In this document: positions 1 through 7,451 of the stretch, piece after piece | Layout: each line of letters starts with the position of its first letter | How positions within the stretch are numbered: position 1 is the first letter of the stretch | Source: Corynebacterium hindlerae | Lineage (GTDB): Bacteria; Actinomycetota; Actinomycetes; Mycobacteriales; Mycobacteriaceae | Length of the DNA stretch: 64,000 nucleotides | Direction of reading: 5' to 3' | Assembly: GCF_014117265.1 (NCBI RefSeq) | Contig: NZ_CP059833.1 | Span: forward strand, 2,139,069-2,203,068 | Translations under genes and position numbers: made by a program | Notes under the pieces: model-generated | What the model was told of the DNA's origin: nothing | The model's database searches: none | The model's input: only the letters and a program-made list of their open reading frames with translations

Positions 1-945
1 GTTACCGCCTGCCCATGGCTGGGCTCTCATCTCGACTTCCTCCCACTCAGCCTTAGAAGAGTGGATATCGGTTTTATCGCCCTTCCACTTTGCAATAGTG
101 GGCTTGGTTTTCCAGCGCATGCCGTGAGCGCGGCGACCTCGGAGGGCTGCATTCTGGACCAGTGGCACGATACGGCGCTTGTAGGCTACGCCGCTCCACA
201 GCTCACCTAGCCAGGTGGCCGGGGTAGTGGTCAGCGTGTTAGTGCCGGTGATGTCGGTCAGCGCGGCGTGAACTTCGTCCATGCTCATGGCGCCTTGGTT
301 CGCTGCCAGCAAGATTTCGGTCGCCTCATGCAGCGACGCGTGTACCTCGGTAGGTGGTTCAGGGGCGACGCCCTTCGGAACGGTCGCAACGCGCGCCGTG
401 GTGGCCGGTGGGGTGATGGTTGGCTGTGGCATTTCTTCGGACTCCTTGGTCTCTTCGTCGGTGGTGTCGGTAGTTGGTGGTTCGTCCACCGGTTCGTGTG
501 GTTCGTCGTGCTCTTCGGCGTTGACTAGGCCAATGCGTGCGGAATGGAACGCGGGGAACGGGACCAGCGCGACCGCTTTTAGTAGCCCGTCGGTAGCCTC
601 ACGCCCGCGCTGCCTCACGCCCGCCGCCTCAATCGAAAACGAATCGATGATGTGATCCTGTGCCTGCGTTAGGGCGGTGGTGGCTGCCTCGGAGCTTCCA
701 AGCTGGAAGCACATATACAGCCCTTCGTCACGCTCTTCGGCAGCGATGGCAAATCCCACGGGCACACCGGCGGGTGAGTGCCCCGCGAGCAGCTTCACGC
801 GGGATAGGTCGCTAGGGATATTCAGGGACCCGCGGGGGAAAATGATTTCACCCCGGTTGGTGGCACCGGCTTCACCCCATGGCAGCACCATTCCTTCGAT
901 GGTGCGAGCGGATTCACTGGCAAGCACTACAGTGCTAGGTTTCAT
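1..945 (-). CDS. HK97-type prohead protease fused to major capsid protein, 3' end beyond the window
   Basis: An open frame of 315 codons runs from ATG at 945 off the left edge without a stop. AAGGAGC lies seven bases before the start, and the start overlaps the stop of the upstream small membrane gene as ATGA. Residues 1-150 look like an S78-type prohead protease: GHSPAGVPVGF carries the expected His near residue 46, and DSFSIEA carries the expected Ser near residue 88. A Pro/Thr/Glu-rich linker (about 160-215) follows. From about residue 235 the sequence has the look of an HK97-fold capsid N-terminus (ATWLGELWSG, RGRRAHGMRW). The linker probably plays the delta-domain/scaffold role. The protease call is firm; the capsid call rests on the visible 80 or so residues and gene position. 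Confidence 0.8.
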   Translation of the reverse strand, partial: MKPSTVVLASESARTIEGMVLPWGEAGATNRGEIIFPRGSLNIPSDLSRVKLLAGHSPAGVPVGFAIAAEERDEGLYMCFQLGSSEAATTALTQAQDHIIDSFSIEAAGVRQRGREATDGLLKAVALVPFPAFHSARIGLVNAEEHDEPHEPVDEPPTTDTTDEETKESEEMPQPTITPPATTARVATVPKGVAPEPPTEVHASLHEATEILLAANQGAMSMDEVHAALTDITGTNTLTTTPATWLGELWSGVAYKRRIVPLVQNAALRGRRAHGMRWKTKPTIAKWKGDKTDIHSSKAEWEEVEMRAQPWAGGN

Positions 946-1217
946 CGGTTGTGCTCCTTCGGTTTAGGTTCCGCCCCTATTCCTAGGTAGCGGGTAAGCC
1001 ATGCGTCGACGCCCTCGATAGCTAGGACGCGCTGCACGGCAGCTGTGACGGCTAGGACGGATACCACGGCGGGGACTGTGTCGATGTCGGCGGCGTCGGC
1101 GATGTCAGGTAGCAGGGGCAGGATTCCAATGGCCGCGGCGATGACGACCCGGGCCGTGGAACGCCACGGGTGCGTTACCTGGGTTGGGGGCTTCTTGTTT
1201 TCGAGCCTGTGAGACAC
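942..1217 (-). CDS. Small membrane protein, holin-like
   Basis: This 91-residue protein starts at GTG 1217, with GAAGGAC five bases upstream. It has a basic N-terminus, a hydrophobic segment around residues 24-45 and a second around 48-66, and ends in a charged tail (PKPKEHNR). Two membrane segments, small size and position just downstream of the endolysin gene fit a holin, which would form the membrane lesion that releases endolysin. No family signature is recognised beyond this. Its stop codon overlaps the start of the protease-capsid gene, so the two are translationally coupled. Confidence 0.7.
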   Translation of the reverse strand: MSHRLENKKPPTQVTHPWRSTARVVIAAAIGILPLLPDIADAADIDTVPAVVSVLAVTAAVQRVLAIEGVDAWLTRYLGIGAEPKPKEHNR

Positions 1218-1320
1218 GTCTGTCCTTCAATTCGTTTTTAGCGATCCTCACCCATGTGGTGAGCGCGATCAGTACCAAAAGCAAACCTGATAGCAAACCT
1301 GCTATGTAGATAGTGGCCAT
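1105..1320 (-). CDS. Small single-span membrane protein, possible holin partner
   Basis: ATG at 1320 opens a 71-residue frame beginning MATIYIAGLLSGLLLVLIA, one clear transmembrane helix followed by a basic segment. The start lies 13 bases after the endolysin stop, with weak ribosome binding potential (GGCGGTG). The last third overlaps the next gene by 113 bases in another frame and looks low in quality, so the functional part may be only the first 45 residues. Overlapping holin/antiholin pairs are common in phages; that role is inferred from position only. Confidence 0.5.
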   Translation of the reverse strand: MATIYIAGLLSGLLLVLIALTTWVRIAKNELKDRRVSQARKQEAPNPGNAPVAFHGPGRHRRGHWNPAPAT

Positions 1321-1332
1321 GAGTAGCACCGC

Positions 1333-2061
1333 CTAACCTGCCTTGATGTCCTTGCAGTCTGGCACCCCTACCTCGGCACCAATTGCGGCGACCAGGTCAT
1401 ACAGGGTGCGATTTCCGCCCTGTGGGAAACCGCTGTAATTGTCACCGGCCCCCTGTTGCAGTGAGATGTCCGTTACTACGGCGTTAATTCGGTGCAGTAG
1501 TTGCAAAATGTCATCCATTTTTAGTTCCTTATGCTCTGGAGGTGACAGGATTCGGCGGGCTTTATCTAGCAGCACATCCCACGGAAAGCTACGGCCCGGG
1601 TCTGTGTGATCGGTGCCACCCCATACCTGGCAGTCAACATGTCCACACACGCCGCGCTTTTTCTGAAGCAGATCGTTAGGACCGATCTTTTCTAGCGGGA
1701 TATCGTGAGCCTTAGCCCACGTGGCTACCTGGACGGCCCCTAGGGTCAGCATGTGATCCTGTGCTAGCCACTGGTCACGTGTCCACGCCGCGCGGGCCAC
1801 AAATGACAGGTGAAGCAAAATGTCATTGCCCACATTGCCCACACTCCAGGTAGTCCAGTCATCGGTGTTACAGATGACTAGGTCACCGTGCGTATCTACT
1901 AGGCGGTGGTAGCTGCCAGTGCGTGAACTGGCTTGCCAGCGGGCCACGTCGATAGCACGGGCACCGTCGGCGGATTCCGTGGTGTGAATGCAGATCCCCA
2001 TGATGGGGCGGGTCCGTGGACCCCCGAAATCGAAAATGTTAGAAATGTCAGTTGTCGTCAT
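1333..2061 (-). CDS. Phage endolysin, N-acetylmuramoyl-L-alanine amidase (Amidase_2)
   Basis: This 242-residue protein should cut the amide bond between muramic acid and the stem peptide at the end of the lytic cycle. Residues 20-160 form an Amidase_2/PGRP-type domain: H26 in GICIHTTES, H141 in CGHVDC and D154 in DHTDPG match the usual zinc-ligand positions. The C-terminal 70 residues (after about 175) have no recognised wall-binding motif. No signal peptide is seen, so export depends on the neighbouring holin-like proteins. The start overlaps the end of the portal gene by 14 bases. Its position between portal and capsid genes is unusual, since lysis genes normally follow the tail genes. Confidence 0.9.
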   Translation of the reverse strand: MTTTDISNIFDFGGPRTRPIMGICIHTTESADGARAIDVARWQASSRTGSYHRLVDTHGDLVICNTDDWTTWSVGNVGNDILLHLSFVARAAWTRDQWLAQDHMLTLGAVQVATWAKAHDIPLEKIGPNDLLQKKRGVCGHVDCQVWGGTDHTDPGRSFPWDVLLDKARRILSPPEHKELKMDDILQLLHRINAVVTDISLQQGAGDNYSGFPQGGNRTLYDLVAAIGAEVGVPDCKDIKAG

Positions 2062-3079
2062 CGCTGGTCCTATCGTCAGGGACTCGTATCATGTCAGGAA
2101 TAGCGGTCAACTGCTCCACGTCGAACGCCACGGACTGGCCGGGGGCCACGACGTCATCCATACCTAGGCGCGCTGCGATCGGTGCCATGAACGAATCTAG
2201 GCAATAATCGATCAACTCAAGGTTACGGGCTTGAATATTCTCATATTTGATGGTGTTGTCCACAGCAGCGACGTCTAGCAGGACGGCGGGGATTCCACAC
2301 ATGCGGGCGATGTCCAGCGCTGCAGCATTCCGCCCGTCGATCAGCAGGTGAGTGTCAAAGGTGCCATGTTCGATCACCTGAATTGCCTTGTTCGTGAAGG
2401 ACACGGCCCCGTTAGGGGAGTTCCGGGCCCTAATCCACCCATCCACCAGCTTTTGCACATCGGAGTCTGTCAGCGGTTCGCCCTCTGTCTGGTGCAGCTC
2501 GGTGTGTGCCGCGGGCGAGTTAGCAGCCTTGGACGCTGCCGCTGCCAGCGCTGCAGCGTGGCGGATAGCAGCCGCCCCGGTGGTAAGAATGCCTTCATCG
2601 GCGGCGGGAATATGGATCACGGTCTGGTCGTCCACCTCGACACCGCGCCATGTGATAGCGCCCGTAGCAGTTACCCCCCATTCATCGAATGGGACGCGAT
2701 CAGCTGCGATCACGCGCCCGTCGGTGTCGCGCTCCACGGCCCATAAGGACGCGCCATAGAAAAGGAGATCATCCACGGTCCAGACCATGCGGTGCCACGG
2801 TGAGACAGGCCCGTCTGTGCGATCTACCCAAGCCGGTTGAGTGGTGGCCGGGGTGACTGTCAGCGAGCACCGGGCTACGGCGGTGCAGATGATCCGGCGG
2901 GCGCGGGCTACGGCTGGAATGCTCATAGCCACAGCGCGACTGACGTTAATCGGCGCGATTTCTGGGGCGAAAACCTCAATGAGGTTGCCCCGGGTAGCCC
3001 ATGGGGACTCATAGGCTACTGTTCCCGCGGCGACGGCGGGGATAGCCAGGGCGTCACGCACGCGAGCAAGGAATGACAT
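2048..3079 (-). CDS. Phage portal protein, HK97 family
   Basis: The 343-residue protein matches the HK97-type portal family in layout. It has an N-terminal region with SIPAVARARRIICTAVARC, a central segment with DLLFYGASLWAVERD and EWGVTATGAITWRGVEV, and a C-terminal stretch with AALDIARMCGIPAVLLDV and NTIKYENIQARNLEL that is typical of the clip and stem regions. The portal is the dodecameric vertex through which terminase pumps DNA. It lies directly downstream of a small zinc protein gene and terL, as in HK97-like packaging modules. The length is somewhat short compared with portals of 400-450 residues. Confidence 0.88.
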   Translation of the reverse strand: MSFLARVRDALAIPAVAAGTVAYESPWATRGNLIEVFAPEIAPINVSRAVAMSIPAVARARRIICTAVARCSLTVTPATTQPAWVDRTDGPVSPWHRMVWTVDDLLFYGASLWAVERDTDGRVIAADRVPFDEWGVTATGAITWRGVEVDDQTVIHIPAADEGILTTGAAAIRHAAALAAAASKAANSPAAHTELHQTEGEPLTDSDVQKLVDGWIRARNSPNGAVSFTNKAIQVIEHGTFDTHLLIDGRNAAALDIARMCGIPAVLLDVAAVDNTIKYENIQARNLELIDYCLDSFMAPIAARLGMDDVVAPGQSVAFDVEQLTAIPDMIRVPDDRTSDDDN

Positions 3080-3082
3080 GCC

Positions 3083-3301
3083 CTAATTGTGTGGGCCTGT
3101 GCCCCCGTCCATCGAAAAGCGTCGCCTAGCTGCGATCTTTTCCGCCGCTTTCGTCGCATTCCGTGCCGCGTGCATGTCCCCATGTGCTGCCTTGAGGTGG
3201 CGGGCTAGCTCATACCATGCGGTCTCTTTCGTGCGTGCGAATTCCCGCCACTGGCAATGAGGGCACACGGCTAGGTGGGTGAAAAGTGAGCTGTCAATCA
3301 T
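3083..3301 (-). CDS. Small zinc-binding phage protein
   Basis: A 72-residue protein between terL and portal. It contains CPHCQWREF, then WYELARHLKAAHG, so Cys-x2-Cys followed by His-x5-His could bind zinc. ATG 3301 is preferred over the in-frame ATG at 3313 because it gives an ATGA overlap with the terL stop and has GGAG at good spacing. The C-terminus is Ala/Arg-rich. Function is unknown; a packaging accessory role is only suggested by its neighbours. Confidence 0.75.
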   Translation of the reverse strand: MIDSSLFTHLAVCPHCQWREFARTKETAWYELARHLKAAHGDMHAARNATKAAEKIAARRRFSMDGGTGPHN

Positions 3302-4743
3302 GCGGGGCTCCATATCCTCGGTTGCTCGGGTTTAGGGCGGTGGGTGTGTGCAGCTCGAAGGCCCAAAATTGCGGCCTCAATGCGGGGGATAGGCCCGGCG
3401 GATGTTTTGCGGGATATGAGCCGCCCCCGGTCACCTAGCGACCGGAGTTTAGCCGCGCCTAGCTCGGTGGTGAGTCCATCATCTCGACGGATCAGGACCC
3501 CCGGGGGATCGGTAGTGATCAGTGTCATTAGCGTTTCAGTGCCTATCACTAGGTCATCCGCTGCAGCGTGCGTGATGTCGTGGGGCATGGTGGTTGAGAG
3601 CTCTTCGGCGAGCGCTGCAGCGGGCCCGTGAGCGTCAATGGTGATGGACGCGGGGGCCTGTGCGTTGCGAATGGCTCGGAGCATGCCGGGGACCCACGAT
3701 GTGCCGGGTCTTGCTGCGATCACCTCTACCGCGGGCACCGGCCCGATGGTGCCGACAGCGACGATGGCAGCTAGCGAGCGATCCCACGACACCGCGACAC
3801 CGATATGCACCGGCCCATCATCTAGCGGGGTGTCAGTGGTGGCAGCGTCGATCACTGCCGGGGTAAACAGCGGCGACCATGACGATGTAGCCACATTGCC
3901 GTAACCGCGCGCAAATTCTGCAGGGGTGAGCTTTTCGGACGCCTCCCACACCGCCTGTTCGTCGATCAGCCCGGAGCCCACCCCGGGGTGAGCTGCGATC
4001 ACCGCCGGTATATCCGTGGGGTCCACATCGTCGGAAATGCCGTAATCGATGACGGCGATACCGCTTTTCGGGTCGTTGATGGCTTCGTCCAGCATGCTGT
4101 GCCACCATGTCGACGCCGCTGTGCCCTTCGTCGACAGGAAGGTGATCTGTGGACCGTGGCCAATGCCTTTGCGGGTGGCCATGGTGGGGACGATGGCCTG
4201 CATGAGTGCCGCGCCTTCGGCCTCGGTGTGTGCCCAAGGCTCGTCGATGAATACCTGGTCTGACTGTTCGCCATGTAGGTAATCGGCAGTGGGTGGCATA
4301 GGTCTAAACTCGGACCCGATACCTGGCACCTGCATACGTGTATCACCCGCGCCACGTTTGATCTTGCATAGACCGCGCATAGTGGACTCGGCCGGGTCGG
4401 CGGCCTCTTTGATCCACCGCTCACGCGCTGCTTGCCCGGTTTGCGCGGTGTACCACAGACGCCCGCCCGGGGTCGTGATTGTGGCGTGGACGCCACGGGC
4501 CATGGTGCCAGTGGTCTTACCGGACTGACGGGGCACGGAAATGAGCACGGTGTGATAGCGGAATTTACCGTTATCGTCGAGCTCGGTCGCGACCATGTTA
4601 GCCATGTACTGCCAATGCAGGCACGGCTTGCCTAGAAACTTCGCTACCGTCGCGATTTTCCCGGCTAGGTGCTTAGCGCCCGGCGTCGGCGGGGTGTGAA
4701 ACCTAGGCTTCGTGATGAACTTCGGTGGAACATACAGGGTCAT
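3298..4743 (-). CDS. Terminase large subunit
   Basis: A 481-residue DNA-packaging motor. VPRQSGKTT near residue 70 is the Walker A motif of the ATPase domain, and QVFIDEPWAH near residue 165 is the Walker B motif with the catalytic Glu. The C-terminal half should be the RNase H-like nuclease that cuts the concatemer; acidic positions such as SWDRSLAA and IDAHGPAA fit this. The start at 4743 overlaps the end of the small terminase gene by 41 bases. The arrangement HNH-terS-terL-(small gene)-portal resembles cos-packaging HK97-like phages. Confidence 0.93.
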   Translation of the reverse strand: MTLYVPPKFITKPRFHTPPTPGAKHLAGKIATVAKFLGKPCLHWQYMANMVATELDDNGKFRYHTVLISVPRQSGKTTGTMARGVHATITTPGGRLWYTAQTGQAARERWIKEAADPAESTMRGLCKIKRGAGDTRMQVPGIGSEFRPMPPTADYLHGEQSDQVFIDEPWAHTEAEGAALMQAIVPTMATRKGIGHGPQITFLSTKGTAASTWWHSMLDEAINDPKSGIAVIDYGISDDVDPTDIPAVIAAHPGVGSGLIDEQAVWEASEKLTPAEFARGYGNVATSSWSPLFTPAVIDAATTDTPLDDGPVHIGVAVSWDRSLAAIVAVGTIGPVPAVEVIAARPGTSWVPGMLRAIRNAQAPASITIDAHGPAAALAEELSTTMPHDITHAAADDLVIGTETLMTLITTDPPGVLIRRDDGLTTELGAAKLRSLGDRGRLISRKTSAGPIPRIEAAILGLRAAHTHRPKPEQPRIWSPA

Positions 4744-5098
4744 CTTCGACCAGCTCCTTCAACAGGGCGTTAATCGCGTCATCCTGCGCCACGGCGCGGG
4801 ATTCAGGGGTCAGACGTGCTTCACGCAACGCGGAAACCATCGGGTCAATCAGCTTTGCGGGTCCGTATGGCTTGTTCTGTGCCTCGAGCGTGTCCAGCGC
4901 GCACGCACCGGCGCGGAGCACGGTCAAAATGCCATCATCGACAGTGCTCACAAGACCTTCATCACGCGCCGCTTGAATAGCACGGTCCATCGCGTCACTG
5001 TGACGGCCTCTCAACACCTTTCCCGGCTCGGAAAAGGCTTCATCCTCGAACATTCCTAGCTGTCCTGCACGTGGACGCCGTGGGTCTGGTCTACCCAT
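4703..5098 (-). CDS. Probable terminase small subunit
   Basis: A 131-residue protein with GGAGGG well placed before ATG 5098. It is charged and mostly helical, with no strong motif. The call rests on position immediately upstream of and overlapping terL, its size, and helical segments such as DAMDRAIQAARDEGL and DDAINALLKELVEDD that fit a recognition and oligomerisation protein. The small subunit would bind the cos or pac site, which may be the palindrome and repeats just upstream. Confidence 0.7.
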   Translation of the reverse strand: MGRPDPRRPRAGQLGMFEDEAFSEPGKVLRGRHSDAMDRAIQAARDEGLVSTVDDGILTVLRAGACALDTLEAQNKPYGPAKLIDPMVSALREARLTPESRAVAQDDAINALLKELVEDDPVCSTEVHHEA

Positions 5099-5135
5099 GA
5101 TTTGCCCTCCTATCAGGCGTTTTCGTGTTAATGTA

Positions 5136-5153
5136 CTGACCCCCGGGGGTCAG
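5136..5153. promoter_or_regulatory. Perfect 18-bp palindrome upstream of terS
   Basis: CTGACCCCCGGGGGTCAG is a perfect loopless palindrome 38 bases before the small terminase start. A run of six T follows on the plus strand only, so it is not an obvious terminator for the minus-strand operon. It may be a terminase recognition (cos-type) site or an operator. Confidence 0.6.
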
Positions 5154-5213
5154 ATTTTTTGAAAAAAAGGAAGTTGGGCGCGCGACTTCCCGCCGGGCCA
5201 CCCCCTCTAAAGA

Positions 5214-5257
5214 AACCGCAGGTCAGAGCGCCGGCGAACGGCATAACCGCAGGTCAG
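5214..5257. repeat. Two 13-bp direct repeats near the HNH gene end
   Basis: AACCGCAGGTCAG occurs at 5214-5226 and again at 5245-5257, with start points 31 bases apart. The second copy covers the HNH stop codon. With the palindrome at 5136 they make up the 155-base gap between the HNH and terS genes and are candidate binding sites for packaging proteins. Confidence 0.6.
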
Positions 5258-5523
5258 GCCCATTTCCTCGACGGGGGCGCGCGGTTGACTGCGATCGGGT
5301 GACGCTCGCGCCACTGGTCCAGTGGCATTGCGCCGCGGGAACAGTTGCAGGCGTGATGTGCGGGACGGACGTTGTCTAGCGAGTCATCGCCACCCCATGA
5401 GCGGGGCACGATGTGGTCCACGGTGTCGGCGCCGGGTTGTCCGCATAGGTGGCATGTGTCGCCATACTCAGCGAGGACTAGCGCTAGCAGCCGTTGGACG
5501 CGGCGCCCGCCCCATCTAGCCAC
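5254..5523 (-). CDS. HNH endonuclease
   Basis: An 89-residue nuclease with the classic motif: CHLCGQPG, then VDHIVPRSWGG (the DH catalytic pair), then NVRPAHHACNCSRG. The Cys pairs hold zinc and the His residues act in catalysis. In HK97-type phages an HNH protein beside terminase stimulates cos cleavage. The position directly upstream of terS supports that role here. Its start overlaps the WhiB gene end by eight bases. Confidence 0.92.
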   Translation of the reverse strand: MARWGGRRVQRLLALVLAEYGDTCHLCGQPGADTVDHIVPRSWGGDDSLDNVRPAHHACNCSRGAMPLDQWRERHPIAVNRAPPSRKWA

Positions 5524-5839
5524 GGCCTGCAGCCTTCATGAGCCGGGCCCGTATGTGATCCACTCGATCACCCCACCTACCGATAGCGTGCATTTCAGCG
5601 ATCATCACCCCGCCCCGGAGCGTGCCGTATGGCAGCACGTCGGCTTCGGCAGCGTCTAGTGCGCACTCAGCGAGCACGGGGCACCCGTGGCACAGGGTGG
5701 AAGCGAGATCATCTGGTGATGTCCAGCCTTCTTTTCGGAGCCTAGGCAATGGCCAATGATCGGACTCGAACAGGTGTGGGTCCATGCCACGGCATTTAGC
5801 TAGCTGGTGCCATGCGGGTTGATGGGTGAGTTGATTCAT
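5516..5839 (-). CDS. WhiB-like iron-sulfur regulator, phage type
   Basis: A 107-residue WhiB-like protein. Four Cys for a 4Fe-4S cluster are visible: AKCRGMDP, then LCHGCPVLAEC. WhiB proteins are actinobacterial factors that sense redox state and bind sigma-A. The usual G(V/I)WGG turn is replaced by YGTLRGG, which is common in phage copies. A basic C-terminus (HIRARLMKAAGRG) could touch DNA. Phage WhiB proteins such as that of TM4 act on host whiB promoters; a similar role is an inference here. Confidence 0.88.
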   Translation of the reverse strand: MNQLTHQPAWHQLAKCRGMDPHLFESDHWPLPRLRKEGWTSPDDLASTLCHGCPVLAECALDAAEADVLPYGTLRGGVMIAEMHAIGRWGDRVDHIRARLMKAAGRG

Positions 5840-6204
5840 GCGTGTTTCCTATCGGTGGTCTAGTGGGGTGCTGGTGGGTGGGTGCTTCTTGAGGGAGGGA
5901 GCGGAGGGAGGTTGCCCCTTGCCTGTGAGGACAAAGAGCGACCCCGCTCATAGCGGGGGTGATGTTGCTTCCGTCGGTCGGTCGCTTCGGTCGATCTATG
6001 CACGCTCACGGGGATTACTCGGAGCGTCAGGACTGGGGCGCCGGGACGCGATACCTCACACCGTCGTGGTGTGGCGCGCCCGAGTCTGCCTTTACCGCGC
6101 TCACGTCCCGATCATCGGGAAAGTGATCCCGCTCTAACCGGGGACGACCACGGTGACTAGCCGTGTCACCTATTTAGCGTCTAGGCGCGCGACGTGAAGG
6201 GGGG
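5840..6204 (-). other. 365-base gap with several strong hairpins, no supported gene
   Basis: No credible coding frame lies here on either strand. Inverted repeats are dense: CCCCGCT/AGCGGGG at 5942-5958 with a 3-base loop, CACACC/GGTGTG at 6057-6073, TCCCGAT/ATCGGGA at 6106-6120 around one base, and GGTGAC/GTCACC at 6152-6169. On the minus strand this would be transcribed between the Zn-ribbon and WhiB genes. It may be a structured RNA, an RNA-processing region or an origin-like site. Confidence 0.5.
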
Positions 6205-6387
6205 TTAGAACTGGAGGTGTGGTGCTTGCATGTCCTGCTTGCAGTCCCGACACACGGGGAGCCCGGAATAGGGACCGCTCGGGTCAGGTGCTGGCACGTA
6301 CCCGGCAGCGAAAGCGCGGTTACAACACGCGCATTTCACGTTGGATCGGCGGGCGGGACGCCAATCGCTATCTACGCTGTGGATCAT
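6205..6387 (-). CDS. Small zinc-ribbon phage protein
   Basis: A 60-residue protein with VKCACCNRAF and LPVCRDCKQD, that is CxxC-x(n)-CxxC, a zinc ribbon. The length and the two knuckles resemble small HNH-less or DNA-binding phage proteins. No further family is recognised. It lies in the early part of the minus-strand prophage operon. Confidence 0.7.
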   Translation of the reverse strand: MIHSVDSDWRPARRSNVKCACCNRAFAAGYVPAPDPSGPYSGLPVCRDCKQDMQAPHLQF

Positions 6388-6450
6388 TGATGTGGGCTCC
6401 TATGAGCCATCGCGCTAGCCGTGCGATATGCGGGCGAAACCGTTCGCGCA

Positions 6451-6600
6451 TTACTGGTCACCTAGGTAGTGGGTGTAGAGCGCCCCGGCAGCTTCGATGA
6501 TGGCGTTTCCTTCACGCGCTGCGTCGGTAAGGAAGTACCCTTCGGCGTGCATTTCCAGGAATTGGATAATGTCGCTGATTTGTGTCTCGGTGAATTTCAT
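6451..6600 (-). CDS. 49-residue phage protein
   Basis: ATG at 6600 overlaps the stop of the upstream HTH gene as ATGA and opens a 49-codon frame ending TAA at 6451-6453. The product begins MKFTETQISDIIQF and continues with acidic and helical character (LEMHAEGYFLTDAAREG). Translational coupling and normal codon usage support a real gene. No function is recognised. Confidence 0.65.
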   Translation of the reverse strand: MKFTETQISDIIQFLEMHAEGYFLTDAAREGNAIIEAAGALYTHYLGDQ

Positions 6601-6782
6601 TTCACGCCCGCTTTCGCTAGGTGCTCGATTTCGGCGCGGTCATACAGATAAGCGCCGGTTTTTCCTGGGACCTTTGCAACTGGGGTGATGACACCGGCTA
6701 AACGGCGGCGGTGCACGGTGGATCGGTTGACCCCCCAAATGCGCGCCACTTCGTGCGCTGGTAGCAACTGTTGCGGTTCCAT
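6597..6782 (-). CDS. Helix-turn-helix protein, excisionase/AlpA type
   Basis: A 61-residue protein whose core LLPAHEVARIWGVNRSTVHRRRLAG is a MerR-like winged helix of the HTH_17 class, followed by the short wing GKTGAYLYDRAEIEHLAKAG. Such proteins act as excisionases or as early activators of phage operons. It is divergent from the XRE repressor, with operator repeats between them and one operator copy inside its own first codons, so it is likely the first lytic gene under repressor control. Confidence 0.8.
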   Translation of the reverse strand: MEPQQLLPAHEVARIWGVNRSTVHRRRLAGVITPVAKVPGKTGAYLYDRAEIEHLAKAGVK

Positions 6783-6879
6783 GTTTAGACATCTAACACG
6801 ACTGTTGCGCTAAACGCAACTGTTGCGCCATTTATCCAGCTAGCGGGCTGAACGTCATTGCGCTAGCAACAGTTGTTGC
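6764..6879. promoter_or_regulatory. Cluster of phage repressor operators
   Basis: The palindrome GCAACTGTTGC is perfect at 6764-6774 and at 6816-6826, where it extends to 13 bp. A degenerate copy (ACTGTTGC half) lies at 6801-6808, and the variant GCAACAGTTGTTGC is at 6866-6879. They flank both divergent start sites, as expected for a lambda-type or XRE repressor switch. Confidence 0.75.
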
Positions 6880-6893
6880 TTTATTGTTGTGGC
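6858..6893 (+). promoter_or_regulatory. Repressor promoter, leaderless transcript
   Basis: TTGCGC at 6858-6863 and TATTGT at 6882-6887 are spaced 18 bases, and the ATG at 6894 begins six bases after the -10. No ribosome binding site is present, so the repressor mRNA is probably leaderless. The operator at 6866-6879 lies between the two hexamers, consistent with autorepression. Confidence 0.55.
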
Positions 6894-7237
<344 letters not shown>

Positions 7238-7451
7238 ATCGTTGTCCGTGAAGCTCTTGGCCTCGCTGGCAACGAAGAAAAATATAACAGCTATGTGCCT
7301 TGCAAGTAAAATCGCCTGTTCAGGGCGTGTTTTTGGGGTGTGGGAACAATAGCTACTGAATCGTTATCTAACTTCGTGGATTTCGGTAGCGTTTTCGCTT
7401 CGGAACCCGATACATTTAGTGGCCTAACAAAGTTCAGTTTTCGGAGGATAA

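Noticed and set aside
5838..6137. 99-codon plus frame in the prophage gap
   Set aside because: Biased, Arg/Gly-rich and against the operon direction; the region is better explained by hairpins.
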